A stretch of 64,000 nucleotides of DNA. Source: Allium sativum. Taxonomy: Eukaryota; Streptophyta; Magnoliopsida; Asparagales; Amaryllidaceae. The position numbers were made by a program, and so were the translations under genes. Location: assembly GCA_030737875.1 (NCBI GenBank), contig CM060911.1, positions 96,058,599 to 96,122,598 of the forward strand, written 5' to 3'. The notes under the pieces are model-generated. The model did not search any database and had not been told where the DNA came from. It saw only the letters and a list, made by a program, of their open reading frames with translations. Below are positions 9,257 to 21,760 of the stretch, piece by piece. Numbering within the stretch: the first letter of the stretch is position 1; each line of letters begins with the position of its first letter.

Positions 9257-11694
9257 AAAGACTGGAATAATAAAATACCATTGGAAGGGATAACATACCG
9301 TGAGGCTACAATATACCAAAATATATACCAACATAAATGGAAATGTCATAATAAAATAAAATGCACTCCCAGAGTACGGAGAAAGTCAATACATGCTAAG
9401 ACTGGAATAATGCAAGAGCGATTCATTTTTGCACAACCATTTATTTGCAAGGCCTAGCTTCCAGCCTCACAATTCTCAGAATGGATGCTGCAAAAGCAGG
9501 ATGCAACATGTCATCTTAGTGCAATTTATTAAGCATCGATCACACATGAGCCACTCAATTTCCCGAAAATCCTATGGTCATATTCACCCAAAAGGATCGA
9601 TGGAAAATATGGATTATGCTAACTGGGGCATCACTAATTATTATATAAGTCAGACTAGATCCAAAATTTTCATCATAAAAATTGTCAGGTACGCACATTT
9701 CGTAATTCTTGAATGTTGAACAAAGTGTTTTACCAGCACGAACTACATCTAGTGAGTCATAAACTCTTAAATGGAACAGTTTCACATTTGAGTTCGTAAA
9801 TGATTCTCATAGTCTATTTCATTTTATTGGACCAATCCATTGTCATCTTGAGCAATCGACAACGGACTCCTCGCTAAATGGGAGCAAAGGATCTTCATTA
9901 CAGGTTCTCTAGATGAGCATACATGCCAAAAGAAACTTTCTAATATCGAGCTTGGACATTCAGTTATCCTGATTGGGTATAAAATAAAATAAATACCCTA
10001 GACAACAGGACAGATGTGAATAAGTAGCATCTCAAATTGCTAAAATGCGAAGATTGATGACCAAAAATCATCGACAGTCTAACATCCTTAAGCTCAAAAT
10101 CCCAAAGACAAAAGCCATATGCAAATTCAAGCTTAAATTTCTGAGTCCATTGAATATCATATTGCACCGAACCTTGAAGTTAACTCAAAGTTCAAAATAC
10201 ACCTACCAGGTTATTGCAACAGAGTTGAAAGTCGTACAATTAGCAAATTCCTCTTTCCCCAACAAATTTGCGTCAGATTCGGGAATGCCAAGATGAATGC
10301 ATGCTTGAATAAAAACACATTAAGTTATAGCACAGAAGGGCATCTCTCCAGTGGATTGTCAAGAGGACATGGAATAGGAAAAGACTGATCTTCTTCTGAC
10401 CTTGAAGCTACTGTTGCTCTAATCTAGGAAACTTGAATAGAAGCTCCATTTTTGAGAAAAAGAAATTTCCTCTCTAGAATAATGACAAGTTGTCTGTCTA
10501 GTATCCATTTTACATAAAGAATCTCGTTTTTAAACGACTTACATGTACACGTTCCATAAAATGTAAACCGTCATCCAAATTTATAAGAGTTATTAAAGGC
10601 GAAGCTTGAAATCTGTAGTCGATATGTGCCAATTAGCGAATCTCAAGCATCGTCGCGAATCCGAATTAAAATGTTGTGTTTATACAAACAATGTTCGACA
10701 AGTAATAAGTGGTTGAACAAAACAACTTTGCGTAAACACTCCATCCAGAACAAGAACTTCGTCGTACTTAATTTTCAATAAACGAGCCAATCCGTTGTCG
10801 ATGTGGGCAACCGAAGATGAAATATCTCCCAAATTGGTGCAAAGATTTTCTTGTTTTTGGGAAATTAGCAACGAAAAGAAAGTTCAGTTTGGAAGTTACA
10901 AATTCAAATCGTTCTACCATTTTTCAAAATTGGACCGACTCAACTAGCTTCAACAATTAATTCAAAAATCAACATTCTATTGGTCCTTTGCAAATCAAAG
11001 TTGATAAATGCACATAGGATTGAGCATTGCAATTGTTAACCAAAGCAAGCTCAACGAGCAAAGGCAGCAAGACCCGATCCATCCTACAACCAAGGCGTGT
11101 AATCCACGAAAAAATGTAATCTGTTCAGCACACGATCCACAAAGAATTGCGACCGAGGTTTTTCGCTCAAAGCCACAAATCACTGCACTAGATCTAAAGC
11201 ACGCTCCATAGAATATCCCAATCGGGCTTTGTTGTTTTAAGCCCTGGGTCACCAAGTTTAGTCTGAAGCGCGATTAATAAGAGTTGCAGTCGAATTTTAT
11301 CACATTAAATAACAAGCTGTCGAGTTCATTTTGAGGCACAAACCATCAAAACAAGCAGATAACAAAGGAATTCATGTGTCACTCTAAAACCTTAAACAAC
11401 CGATGTGCCAACGAACTGATTCAACATGAAATTTGAAAGAGATTGACATCTACAATAATTGACGGTGACAAAGAAACGAGTTAATCAACGATGAAGCGGT
11501 GTTTCTTGGACGAAGTGATTTTCTCAAAATATTCGGACAATAAAACTTTGTCTCCAGCAAATGAAAAGAATAACATGACCGATCCATCATAACGATCCTC
11601 TCAAAGCAGGTTGATCGCAATTCATCAACAATCGCATGAACTGTTTATTTCGAAGCACACCTTCTCTTCGACAACATATGCTTCGAGGGACAAA
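9257..11694. other. Unassigned region with short minus-strand frames
   Basis: No gene recognised. Short minus-strand frames exist at 9555-9785 (76 codons), 9964-10167 (67 codons) and 10680-10871 (63 codons), with no family signature I know. The segment 9820-9910 resembles 10775-10865 on the minus strand: translations ILCSHLARSPLSIAQDDNG and NLCTNLGDISSSVAHIDNG. This suggests an old internal duplication of something that was once coding. Stops and frame changes separate the pieces, so a decayed gene or element is likely. Confidence 0.35.
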
Positions 11695-12119
11695 TGTTAA
11701 TTTAGTTTAAACCCCATCGACCTGAGCATAATGAAGCATGCAGCCCAGGAAATTTAAGGGTCGTTCGCATACATGGATCGTTCCCATCGATCACACATGG
11801 GTTACATGCGATCAATCATTCTGAATGGTCTAGCACAGGTCAACATGAGTACATGGGATGTATATGTACACAAAGCCAGATAAGTCATGCACAACAGATG
11901 ACATATGCACATGCACAAGATTGAGCACATATACAAACTCAAGCTAAAGGAAAAATTCAAGTCCACACAGCAAAGCTACATGGCATAAGTAAAAATGTGC
12001 AAGCAAGAACAAGTGTAACTACCATGGAGCAAGAAGTGGTGCAAAAATATGTAAACTCAAGTGAACAAACAACATGCAACTGGGTTCAAGGTCAAAGTGG
12101 ACATCACAAAAAGATGCGG

Positions 12120-12152
<33 letters not shown>

Positions 12153-13170
12153 AACACATTAATATATGTGTATATATATGAGCATGACAAGATTATGTGC
12201 TAAGGATCGCTCATGATTCAACAGCTCAACAGGATCATTCACAATCCAATAGCTCAACGTGGATCAGGGACCATGGACCGCGCACAATCTTTAAAGCTCC
12301 AGGTTGTGAAGATCATGTGGACCGATTGCAAGAGTAAGGGCACATCTGATGGATCGACTGCAAAGAAGGTGAATCGGTTGTGTGGCATAAAGCATGTATC
12401 GACTGCGGGGGAAGTGGAACAATTGTATGTGATTCTGCATGAAACATGGGTCGACCGATGGAATGGCATAAATTGAATTGAAGTAATAATATGGATCAAC
12501 CTGACATAGGATTGTGATCCCCATCATGAGTGCGCATAAAGCAGGTTTTCATGGAATGCAATGGATCACAGGCATAGATCAGTTGTTAAAGTGTAAAACT
12601 TAGGATCAGATGGATATGTTGGATCGTAATAAAGATGATCGGATTGGATCTTGGAAACATTTATGTTGTATTTGATGGGAGGATTGTGACAAAGTGATGG
12701 ATCATTCATGCTTGGGTCAACTTGATCATGGAAATGGATCGTGTGTATATGGACCGCATGGACTATGTACACACATGAACTGACACAAAAGCTTAGACCA
12801 TACACAGTAAACACATGAAGTATATATGGGCCGCAAATTATGGTTATAGGCTGTATTAAATGGATCGTGCATAAGGCTTTATCCATCTTCGAGTGATGGA
12901 GTGTGGGTCGTCTGGTCCGATGGATCACTGGACGTAGTGCATAGATCATCCACACTTCAATACAAGCACCATGACACACCTACCTCCACCTATAATTACT
13001 AAGACCAATTTATTAATAAAAGGTGTTAGAATTTTTCTCGCTAATATTCTCCTCCAAAATCCATCGAACTTCTTCACCGAGCTCGCTTATCAAGATCAAA
13101 TCCAATAGTCATCGCTTCTAGTGTGATTCGAGTGTGTTTTTACTCTAGATATTAGAGAGGGTGCATTTTT
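11695..13170. other. Unassigned region rich in GATCG and CATG
   Basis: No gene recognised. The words GATCG, GGATC and CATG are strikingly common, giving a loosely repetitive texture (about 11770-12980). It includes a microsatellite. The composition differs from the AT-rich LTRs around it. It might be an old LTR or a satellite-like sequence, but I found no clean termini. Confidence 0.35.
12119..12152. repeat. Compound (CA)n(TA)n microsatellite
   Basis: About nine CA units run straight into about seven TA units. Confidence 0.95.
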
Positions 13171-13457
13171 TACAAGTCCCTATTAAGTTTCAAAATTAGG
13201 CTCATATCCGGTCATAAACTTAATATAAATTAGGTCCCTATTTTTGAATCGCGCGTTAACAAATTCCAGTTATGACCTTCTGACTCTGCAAAACCCTAAA
13301 ACCAAGGATCTAAATCTAATTTCTGGACTTTGAACTCGTTCTTTGTCATGGCGGCGACATCTTCTTTTTGAAGTTCTGGACGTCGAACTCGTGCGATATG
13401 AAATTCAATTTCATCGACAGTTTTTCAGAGATTTATTTTGATCGAGATTTTTTTAAA

Positions 13458-14222
13458 ATGGATCCATCCTCATCAAGGTAATTTATACCGTATATTTTTT
13501 TCCATTTTGAATACTGGTTCCTCTTGTGAAATCGATTTTTGTTCAATCATTATTCTGCATTAGTTTAATTGTCTAATTTTATTGATAAATTGTTTAATTC
13601 TTTTACAAAGATTTACTGTTATTACTGATTGTACAGCCGAATAAATTAATTTCTCAGCATATTTCTTCATTTATTCTGCATAGATGTATAAAAATATGCA
13701 TATAATGTGAATATGAACATATAAAAATGCAACTGTTGGTGTAATATGTGAGGTTGGATGTATTCAGAAAAGTTTGCGTATATGTATGCAAATTTTCTGT
13801 ATATATGCATAAAAAATTTCAGCTCAGTTGAATTTCTGTTTGTTTACGTGCCTGAAGATTAGTCGCATATATGTATGAATATATTCTTAATATATGCATA
13901 TTAGAAGTGTTCTGGATCTATTTTTGAACAAAATATGTTAAAATATTTATCAATTTTGCATATAAGTATGCAGATATTACTATTGTTTGCGTAAAAGTAT
14001 GCAATTAGTTATAATTATGTGAATATTTTTTTGTAATTTTATTTGATTACTGTAGATTAGGCTGATTAATGTTTTTTTTTAAACAGTGGTGGTACAAATA
14101 TTGGTGTATTGGTGGAACGTCGTGAAGTTGCTTCTACTTGGAATAGCGTTTTATGCCGTGTTAATGAAACTTGGTTACGGTATCTACATTTAGAAGGAGC
14201 TTCGTGGTTTGTTATTAAATAA
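13458..14222 (+). CDS. Candidate small two-exon gene, unknown product
   Basis: Exon 1 (13458-13477) starts MDPSSS and ends in AG|GTAATT. Exon 2 (14087-14222) follows a T-rich tract and AAACAG. Joined, they give a 51-residue frame ending TAA that contains NIGVLVERREVASTWNSVLC. The intron would be 609 nt and AT-rich, as plant introns are. Upstream, 13278-13300 has a telo-box-like AAAACCCTAAAACC, often seen in plant promoters. I do not recognise the product. The palindromic GCATA motifs run through its intron and 3' flank, so it may be a gene fragment carried by a DNA transposon. Splice sites are judged by eye only. Confidence 0.3.
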
Positions 14223-14580
14223 AGTGAATATAATATTGAAGTTGATACTTGTTAATGGTTTATATAATAAAGTTTGTTCTTGTAACGTGTGGCAAATTAT
14301 TCTATATATTTGAATAGAAGTATGCAATTATTATGTATAGTTGCATAGATGTATGTCATTGTACTGCATATCTGTATGCAATTATACTGCATATTTTGTA
14401 ACGTAAACTATTATGATTTTTTTCGTGCTGCTTTAAATTTAGTTCAGTATTCTAATGATAATTCTAAGTTTTCACATTTTTTTTTTTGTTCAGAATCTTT
14501 GGGTACGCAATTTTTCTATATAGTTGGATAGAAGGATGCAATTATTACGTATAGTTGCATAGATGTATGCACTTATATTG

Positions 14581-14887
14581 CATATATATCAACTTTGCCA
14601 GTATTTTGCATGTATGAATAAAAGTTTGCAATTACTAGCTTACACGTTCACAGTCATATGTTTGCAGTTTTTTTGTTACATATTATGTAATACTTTTGCA
14701 GTTCTGTTCATACAGATAGTATTCTAAACATCATATATATATCAACTTTGCCAGTAATTTGCATATATGAATAAAAGTTTGCAATTACTAGCTTACATGT
14801 TCACAGTCATATGTTTGCAGTTTTTTTTTGTTACATATTATGTAATACTTTTGCAGTTCTGTTCATAAAGATAGTATTCTAAACATC
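14581..14887 (+). repeat. Tandem duplication, about 153-bp period
   Basis: Two nearly identical copies, 14581-14731 and 14732-14887. Each starts at CATATATATCAACTTTGCC (with a small TA length difference) and ends at GATAGTATTCTAAACATC. Confidence 0.95.
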
Positions 14888-15387
14888 AAAGACAACATCA
14901 GCTAATTGATTAATACTGCAAATATTTGCTGTCATGTAAGCAATTATTTGGAAAAAATGCATAATTGTATGCAAATATTCAAAAAACTTCAAACGTCAAA
15001 CATTTAGAGCATTTTCATATATGTTTGCAACTAATAATAATACTTTCATACAGGTATGGTTAAAAGAAAACATCATTGTCTGTTGGAGTAATTCTGCCAA
15101 TATTAGCGGTTATATAAGTAATTATACTGAAAAAAATGCATACAAGTATGCAAAATATTATGAATACCGGTACACAAGAACACAACATTTCATAATGTCA
15201 TGAGCAATTAGAACAACTTAATTTAATACATAAAATACCAAATTAATTCAATTTAGATACTACATAATCATATCCACTAGTTCGAAAACAGAATATCAGC
15301 CATCATTGTGTTAAAAAATATAAACACCACTTTTCACCCATTTAATCACTGGGTTTGTTTTCGTAATTACAGCTGCTTCGTAATTAC

Positions 15388-15441
15388 TTATACTCCCTCT
15401 TTTTCAACATGTACCAGAGGAACATCTTCCAGCATAGGTCT
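15388..15441 (-). CDS. Possible terminal exon, minus strand, unknown
   Basis: Read on the minus strand, an acceptor-like TTATTACAG is followed by an open frame RPMLEDVPLVHVEKEGV and a TAA stop. It would converge on the candidate gene at 13458-14222. No upstream exon was identified, so this is weak. Confidence 0.15.
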   Translation of the reverse strand, partial: RPMLEDVPLVHVEKEGV

Positions 15442-15871
15442 CTGTAATAAGAAGTAAAAAGTTATTAAATGTACAAAAGTTATAAATATGTGTGAACTAG
15501 TGGGCAAGCATTCTGACTATATGCACAAAAGTGTGCAAGCATTCTGGATAAACTTAGGAAAGCTCGCAAATAATGTTGACACATGCATATACGTGTGCAA
15601 ATATTCTGAGCATATGCATACCATTATGCATTTAATTAAATATTCCGAACAATTGTATGCATTTGTTTACAGTTTCTGCATTATTGCATGCTATATAAAC
15701 CAAAATATGGATAATTAAAATCATATATACAAAGGAATATTATACTGTTCAGATTCAATTCATGAACACATGCAAATACTTAGAAAAATAGCATATATGT
15801 ATGATTAAAAACACAATAATTGATGTTATAAGTGAAAAATAAACTATCGCACAACAAACCTTCAATTCTAT

Positions 15872-16282
15872 TGTAAAAACCCGGAATTTTGGGGCCTATT
15901 TAAAAAATTTATTTTGAAAATTTTAATGAATTTAGAATATTTAAAATTATAATAACAACCAAAATTCTGTCTTAATCGAAGTTAAAACGAATAAATTTAA
16001 TTTAATTATAAAAGGAGTTTAAAACAGCGCTGCAGTTTGAAATTTTGGATTTGAATTTTGACTGACTGTACAGGACTCAAAATAAATCAGAATTGAGTGA
16101 AACCAAAAATATTTAAATCTGTTTAATCATATCTTTCTAACGAATCTGAAAAATTGAAATTTCGTTTTAAAAATCAAAAGTTATGTCTAGTTTAAAATCA
16201 AGAAAAGTCGTTGTAGAATTTATATATATTTTAATTTAAAAATATTGGCCTTAAAAATAGCCATTTTACAAACGACCTCTGT
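15872..16282 (+). mobile_element. LTR A, first part
   Basis: Begins TGTAAAAACCCGGAATTTTG, a Ty3/gypsy LTR start of the same type as B and D (TGTAACAACC-GAAAATCT). It contains the aaaACAGCGC block and ends inside the ATAGCCATTTTACAAACGACC block. There element B has inserted, and the interrupted block continues at 44218. The possible 5-bp duplication left of the start is tctat. Confidence 0.85.
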
Positions 16283-16571
16283 TGTAAGAATCCGTAACTT
16301 CCCCGTGAAGGAAAGAGCGGATACTTTGAGAACAGGACAAAATAGAACGCAGACGGAAGAACATTTCATTGTTATTACAACAATTCCATCAGATACAAGA
16401 ATATACAGAGTATAACTGAATAAATTACATTCAACAAATATCAGAGATTTAAATTACATTTAAATACATCGCAGCGGAAAATAATACAAAAGCACAACTG
16501 AAAGTGATACACGGATACAGAGCTTTCCGAGCATCGTTCCAGCCGTAAATTAGGACCCAGTGAATATAAAT

Positions 16572-16671
16572 CTGCAAAACCAAAACTACTAGCTGCCCGT
16601 GTAGAAAATAGGGGCACCCAGAGTTTAGGTTAAAACAATGAACTCCAGGTCAGTCATGTGACTAGTGTGAG
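16572..16671 (-). other. Triple-hairpin block and acceptor-like site, B left LTR
   Basis: Minus strand: AGTC-ACAT-GACT, then GGAGTT...AACTC-type and TGCCC...GGGCA arms, then GGTTTTGCAG ending at 16572. The right LTR has the same block at about 37679-37757. Confidence 0.5.
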
Positions 16672-16807
16672 AACTAAAACAGTTATTTAAAACTTTACTT
16701 TAAAGATAGTAATTCAAGGGACCACGCCGTATAACAGGGAACGAGTTTCCTCCCAAGAATACTAGTGCATATAACAACACAACGCAATGTTTTTTGGAAA
16801 AAATGAA

Positions 16808-16879
16808 GCTATTATAAGACCCAGGTCCCATCACACAATGCAACGCAAGCCGGAGGATAGGGTTTTCCCTTATAATAGC
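16808..16879 (-). other. Conserved leader stem, B left LTR
   Basis: GCTATTATAAG (16808-16818) and CTTATAATAGC (16869-16879) form an 11-bp perfect inverted repeat around about 50 nt. The right LTR keeps it at 37894-37965. Confidence 0.65.
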
Positions 16880-17217
16880 CAAACATGCTTGGTACGTTTA
16901 AAACAAAACATTTGATACTATAATAAGTGTATAGTGTCAAAACAATTCAAATCATAAATATCAATCATAGGCGGCATGGGTACCATCTATCATGTCGCCA
17001 TACTAGTTCTACAATTAAAACCGCACTATCACGTATTGGAAATTGGATTTCCGTCATGAGTCGAGGGAAGGGGCAAGCTCCTCTCCGGTTCGAGACACTC
17101 TAGCAAATGTCCCAGGACCCCACTCTGATCCTTGGATCTTCAGGGCCGGTCCTCAGCTAACTTTGGAGGATTAATTATTCCTGAACACACGTTTCCCGGT
17201 CCTTACAGACCTATATC

Positions 17218-17229
17218 CGAGGCGCCTCG
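17218..17229. repeat. 12-bp palindrome CGAGGCGCCTCG, B left LTR
   Basis: Perfect palindrome, also at 1282-1293 (LTR-0) and 50808-50819 (D). In A the matching place reads GAGGTACCTC (49667-49676), a different sequence that is still a palindrome. Confidence 0.7.
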
Positions 17230-19149
17230 TATCTAACAACCACACAGGTGAAAAGTATATAAATGTCAAGGCTGGTAGGTCACTGACATCACCCTAGCTA
17301 GAAAGAAACGTCGTGCTCTCCCTGCAGTCACTATCCCGTTTTTGACTCATACCGAGGTGTGAGGCTCGCGAATTCATGTTATACACAAAGCTACGTCACA
17401 CAGACCATGCTTTGATCATCAACCACAAGACTTTGCTTTTCAACAGAAGCCTTGATCAACTGCCACTTACGCGTGCCACACTGGCAATTCACTCCATGCG
17501 ACTGATGTCCATCGATATACAACCTCTGAGCTCGTACGTCTCTGAGAAGGGCGTTAAGCAAGAGAATAAATTCTCCGCCGCCAAACAGATGTATGTTTAA
17601 TAGAGATCAATCAACACAGAATAAAATCCAATGTCAAACACACAATTCATTTACAAGTTCGTTCTGGGTCTGAACAAAACCGGAGGCACTTTCCTCGCAT
17701 ATCCATCCATCTCCAAGTACGTCTGGACGATCACCAACTGTTTCCCTCATCTTGGGTGTACAGCCCAATCAAGATCATCAGTAATCACCCAAACAATGTG
17801 AAGACTTCCGGTCTTCAACCACCATCTTCATCTTCGACATCTCGTCGAACGGTTATTCAGAATGGGTATAAGCCCGGCCTTTCTGAATAACCCACGTATA
17901 TGATAAAGAAATGTTACACAAACACAACAAACGCCTCATTCCAACTCAGAATATTCTTTTATTTACAAAATCACATTCTTAGGGAAAGGTTCCCATAAAT
18001 TTTATCCAAGATAAATTCTTCTAAATTTATTCTATAATCTTCCTTTGGATATCATTTCAAACTAGTCGGGATTAGCGAACCACACCGAAGTAATTATTTA
18101 TTTTATTTCCCAATCCCAACCTATATATCCCATGGAGAAAACTGGTAATACTCCATATCTAACACCACGGTGTTATCGGTAAAATTAATTACCATCTCAC
18201 GTTCAAATCTAATTAAAGATTTAACTATCGCTTTGGAGCAAAACTGGTGGTACTCCATTCTCGATCACCTTTCAGATTTGATAATTTAAATTATCAATTC
18301 ACATTTCAATCTAATTAAAGATTCATTAAAACTTCACTTAGTTTTAATCCTTTCAAAAATCAACATCTTGCCTTTAACTGGGTTAAAGAACCAATGTCAT
18401 CTAAAACACGATTCACGATAAACCTAAATCACATTTGATATTAATTACAAGGCTCTGAATAGAAAATATACCGGCTTATATTCAATATCAAATTCTGAAA
18501 CCAACAAATATCGTATTGGAAATAACGATATAAAATATATCTTTCAAATTCCCATAACAATATCTATATAGTCACGAAATCCAACATCGAAATATTCCGA
18601 AGATAATTTTGATTCAAGTCCAGTCCAATCCACGCATTGGGAATATTGATTATTTTTAAAATCACTTTCAAATTCAATTTATTTATTTCAAAAATAAATT
18701 GATTTTAATTCTAGTTCAAAACTAGTTCATTTCGATAAAAATCTATTTTTATCTTTTCAAATATGGAATTTTTCGGCCCAATTTTTCCCAAATCATTTCT
18801 TATGATTTTACACAAATTATAGATATTTTTAATAATTTTATTAAGGCCCGTACAGTCGATTTCCATCTACGGCCATCGAACTGCACTTACAACGACCTTT
18901 TCCAAATTTGATTTGGACATAATTCCAAATCCAACCGTTAGATTTCAAATTTCTAATATTCATTGGAAAGCTCTATTCGATACGAACCCAATGGTTCCGG
19001 TTTTAGGAGAATCCGACGGTCGGATCTCCCGCAACATCAATTCGAAGTCAATGGTCGAAATTCACGAACTGCCGTGGCGCGGCGCGTTCTATTCGGGCCA
19101 TTATATATATAATATATATATATATTATATATATTTCATCGATTTCCTT

Positions 19150-19640
19150 TTTAAAATGTATTTTATAAATCGTTTTAAATTCGTTTCACAAACAAATTCA
19201 ACTTCATCTTCAATTTCAAATCGATTTGATTTCAATTCAATTCGAATTCATTTCAATTTTATTTAATTTGAATTCAAATTCGTTTCAATCCAATTCAAAT
19301 TCTAATTCATTTCAATTCAATTCAATTTGAATTTACCTTCTATTTAATTCAATTTGAATTCATTTCAAATTGATTTCAATTCAATTTCAGTTCGTTTTAA
19401 ATTTCATTCAAAACGATTTCAATTCGTTTTTAATTCAATTTCAATTTAATTCAATTTGAATTCATTTCTATTCAATTCGAATTCAAATTCACTTTCTATT
19501 TAATTATAATCGAATTCATTTTCTATTCGATACGAATTCATTTCAAATTGATTCAATAAAATTTCAATTTGAATTTTGATCTAATTTAATTTGAATTTCA
19601 TTTCAAAATATTAAATTTTGAAATCACTTTTCAATATTCA
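19150..19640. repeat. Degenerate AATTCAAATT/AATTTGAATT array, B left LTR
   Basis: Dense low-complexity series of TTCAATTC, TTTGAATTC and AATTCAAATTC words that pair with one another. The right LTR has the same at 40250-40730. Confidence 0.7.
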
Positions 19641-20699
19641 TTATAAAACGAATAAAATCAATATAAATATCGTTCGCGTCAAAATAACGCATCTCTAATC
19701 CACATGGCTTTATATTTTTCAAAGACTTCTTTATTCTATTCAACAAATGAATAGTTATTCTATTCAACACACGAATCTATATTTCTTTCAGCACACGACT
19801 AATCTCAACACATGAGTACTGTCAACACATCACTATTTTTGTTATGTAAAATATTTTATAAAATTATGGTATCTATCGTTTGATTTTCAATCAGACTCCA
19901 CCGTGAAGTAGTTCTAATTTTAAATATGATAAGGACGTAAATTTTATTATATAAAATATTTCACTCAACACATGAACATCGTCAACACATGACTATTTTT
20001 ATATTCAACACATGAATTTTCTTTTATAATATTCATTATTTTCCCGATTGGAATGAGGCCCAATCAATCACCATATAATGTTAATTATATGGATTCCATA
20101 CAACACATGTATATAATAGCAATGATAAACAATCAACCAACATCCAAAGTGCACCACACAACTGCATAAGCATTAAATATAAATAATTAACGCTTACACA
20201 GCGTGTCGACCAATCGATCGACATACAATAAAATAATTGGGATTAGTGTACGCCAAATTTCATCCCAACACCCGTGTGGGGTTTCAAATCAACAAACACA
20301 AATTTTTATTTGTGCAGTTGGGCGATGTGTAAAATTTATCATCCCAATCAATATCAGTCAAATCAGTGTATATAAACAAATCGGCTGATTTGTTTATAAA
20401 TATTTATTTATTCACTTTCACGTTAAAAATTATATTTTTAACAATAATTAATTTATTTCAACACATCTACATTTTATTATCGATTTCACATCAACATCAC
20501 AAACAATTTTCACAACACATCAATCAAACAAACAAGCCATCCATGGTCTGTGGATGACGGGTGTCGGGTGCTACTAAGCACCGTCTGCATCCTAGTATAT
20601 ATATATAACTAGAAAAAGAGATTTAGAGTGAGAAGTTCTCACCGATAGCTAATCCAACCCCATGACACTTCTAATGTAGGAAATCATCACTGTGCTCGC

Positions 20700-21760
20700 C
20701 TTTCATCACTTTCGTTGCCCGTAGCCACTACATGTATAAAAAATCGAATTTTTTATTTCATCGCTATAAAAATCTCATTTTTACTTTAACATAATAAAAA
20801 TCAGATTTTTATTTCGCTACATATATAAAAATTGAATTTTTACTTCGCTACTATATAGATAAAAATTCTATTTTTATCACGCTACTATATAGATAAAAAT
20901 TCTATTTTTACATCGCTACTATATAGATAAAAATTCTATTTTTATCACGCTACTATATATATAAAAATCCTATTTTTACATCGCTACTATATAGATAAAA
21001 ATTCTATTTTTATCACACTACTATATAGATAAAAATCCTATTTTTATCACGCTACTATATAGATAAAAAATTTATTTTTACATCGCTACTATATAGATAA
21101 AAATTCTATTTTTACATCGCTACTATATAGATAAAAATTCTATTTTTACACCGATGTTCATATAATAAAGGTTATATTTTTATCACGCTATTCTCTATAT
21201 AGAGATTATATTTTTATATTCTATATTATATAGAAATTTTATTTTCAATACACTACTTATATAAAAATAGTATTTTTATATCTTCTACTATATAAAGGTC
21301 ATATTTTTAATACTCTACACAAGTAAAAATCATATTTTTGATTCACTACATATATAAAGATCAAAATTTTAATATCTCTACTTTATAAAAATATCGCCTT
21401 TCTTCTTTATAAAAATACCGCTACTTTCAAAATGAAAATCTAACTTTTCTACTATGAAAAATCCAATTTTCCTACAATGAAAAGTCTCATTTTACATCAC
21501 ATGTAAATCGTATTTTTATTTTTATTTTTATCATTAAAAATTATATCTTTTTAATGTTTCAAAATCACTACTTTCCTATGATAAAAACCATTACTTTCAT
21601 AGGATAAAGATCATCACTTTCATAAGGTAAAAATCATTACTTTCATATTAAAAATCATTCTTTTCATATTAAAAATCATTCTTTTCATATTAAAAATCAT
21701 TCTTTTACGTTTAAATATATAAATATAAATAAAAATCAATTCTTTTTCAGCAATGCTATA
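20700..21760. repeat. Hairpin tandem array, B left LTR
   Basis: About 35-bp units, GATAAAAATTCTATTTTTATC plus CGCTACTATATA. Each is a hairpin with GATAAAAA/TTTTTATC arms. Toward 21760 the arms drift (TAAAAAT-TGA-ATTTTTA, GAAAA-TCTAAC-TTTTC) but mostly stay complementary. The right LTR has the equivalent at about 41820-42800 with a different unit count. Confidence 0.85.

Larger units (their letters stand above)
13683..15800. repeat. Dispersed palindromic TGCATAnnnGTATGCAA motifs
   Basis: At least 15 imperfect copies, for example near 13780, 13960, 13990, 14310, 14342, 14363, 14550, 14948, 15138, 15521, 15585 and 15615. The core is GCATA, three bases, then TATGC. One copy reads TGCACAAAAGTGTGCA, where both arms changed together. 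They are irregularly spaced, so this is not a tandem array. Confidence 0.7.

Noticed and set aside
9555..9785. 76-codon minus-strand frame as a gene
   Set aside because: No start context, domain or neighbouring exon that I could support. Left in the unassigned region.
11695..13168. Possible solo LTR running from TGTTAATTTAG to GAGAGGGTGCA
   Set aside because: It has TG and CA ends, but flanking five bases do not match, there is no second copy in the window, and the inner structure shows no clear promoter. The termini are probably coincidental.
16278..16282. Target-site duplication of element B
   Set aside because: The left flank tctgt and right flank attgt share only 3 of 5 bases. The insertion is supported by continuity of LTR A, not by this duplication, so I did not annotate it as one.
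20700..21760. Regular repeats with spacers resembling a CRISPR array
   Set aside because: Repeats and spacers are both repeated and AT-rich, within a plant LTR, with no cas genes. These are tandem hairpins.
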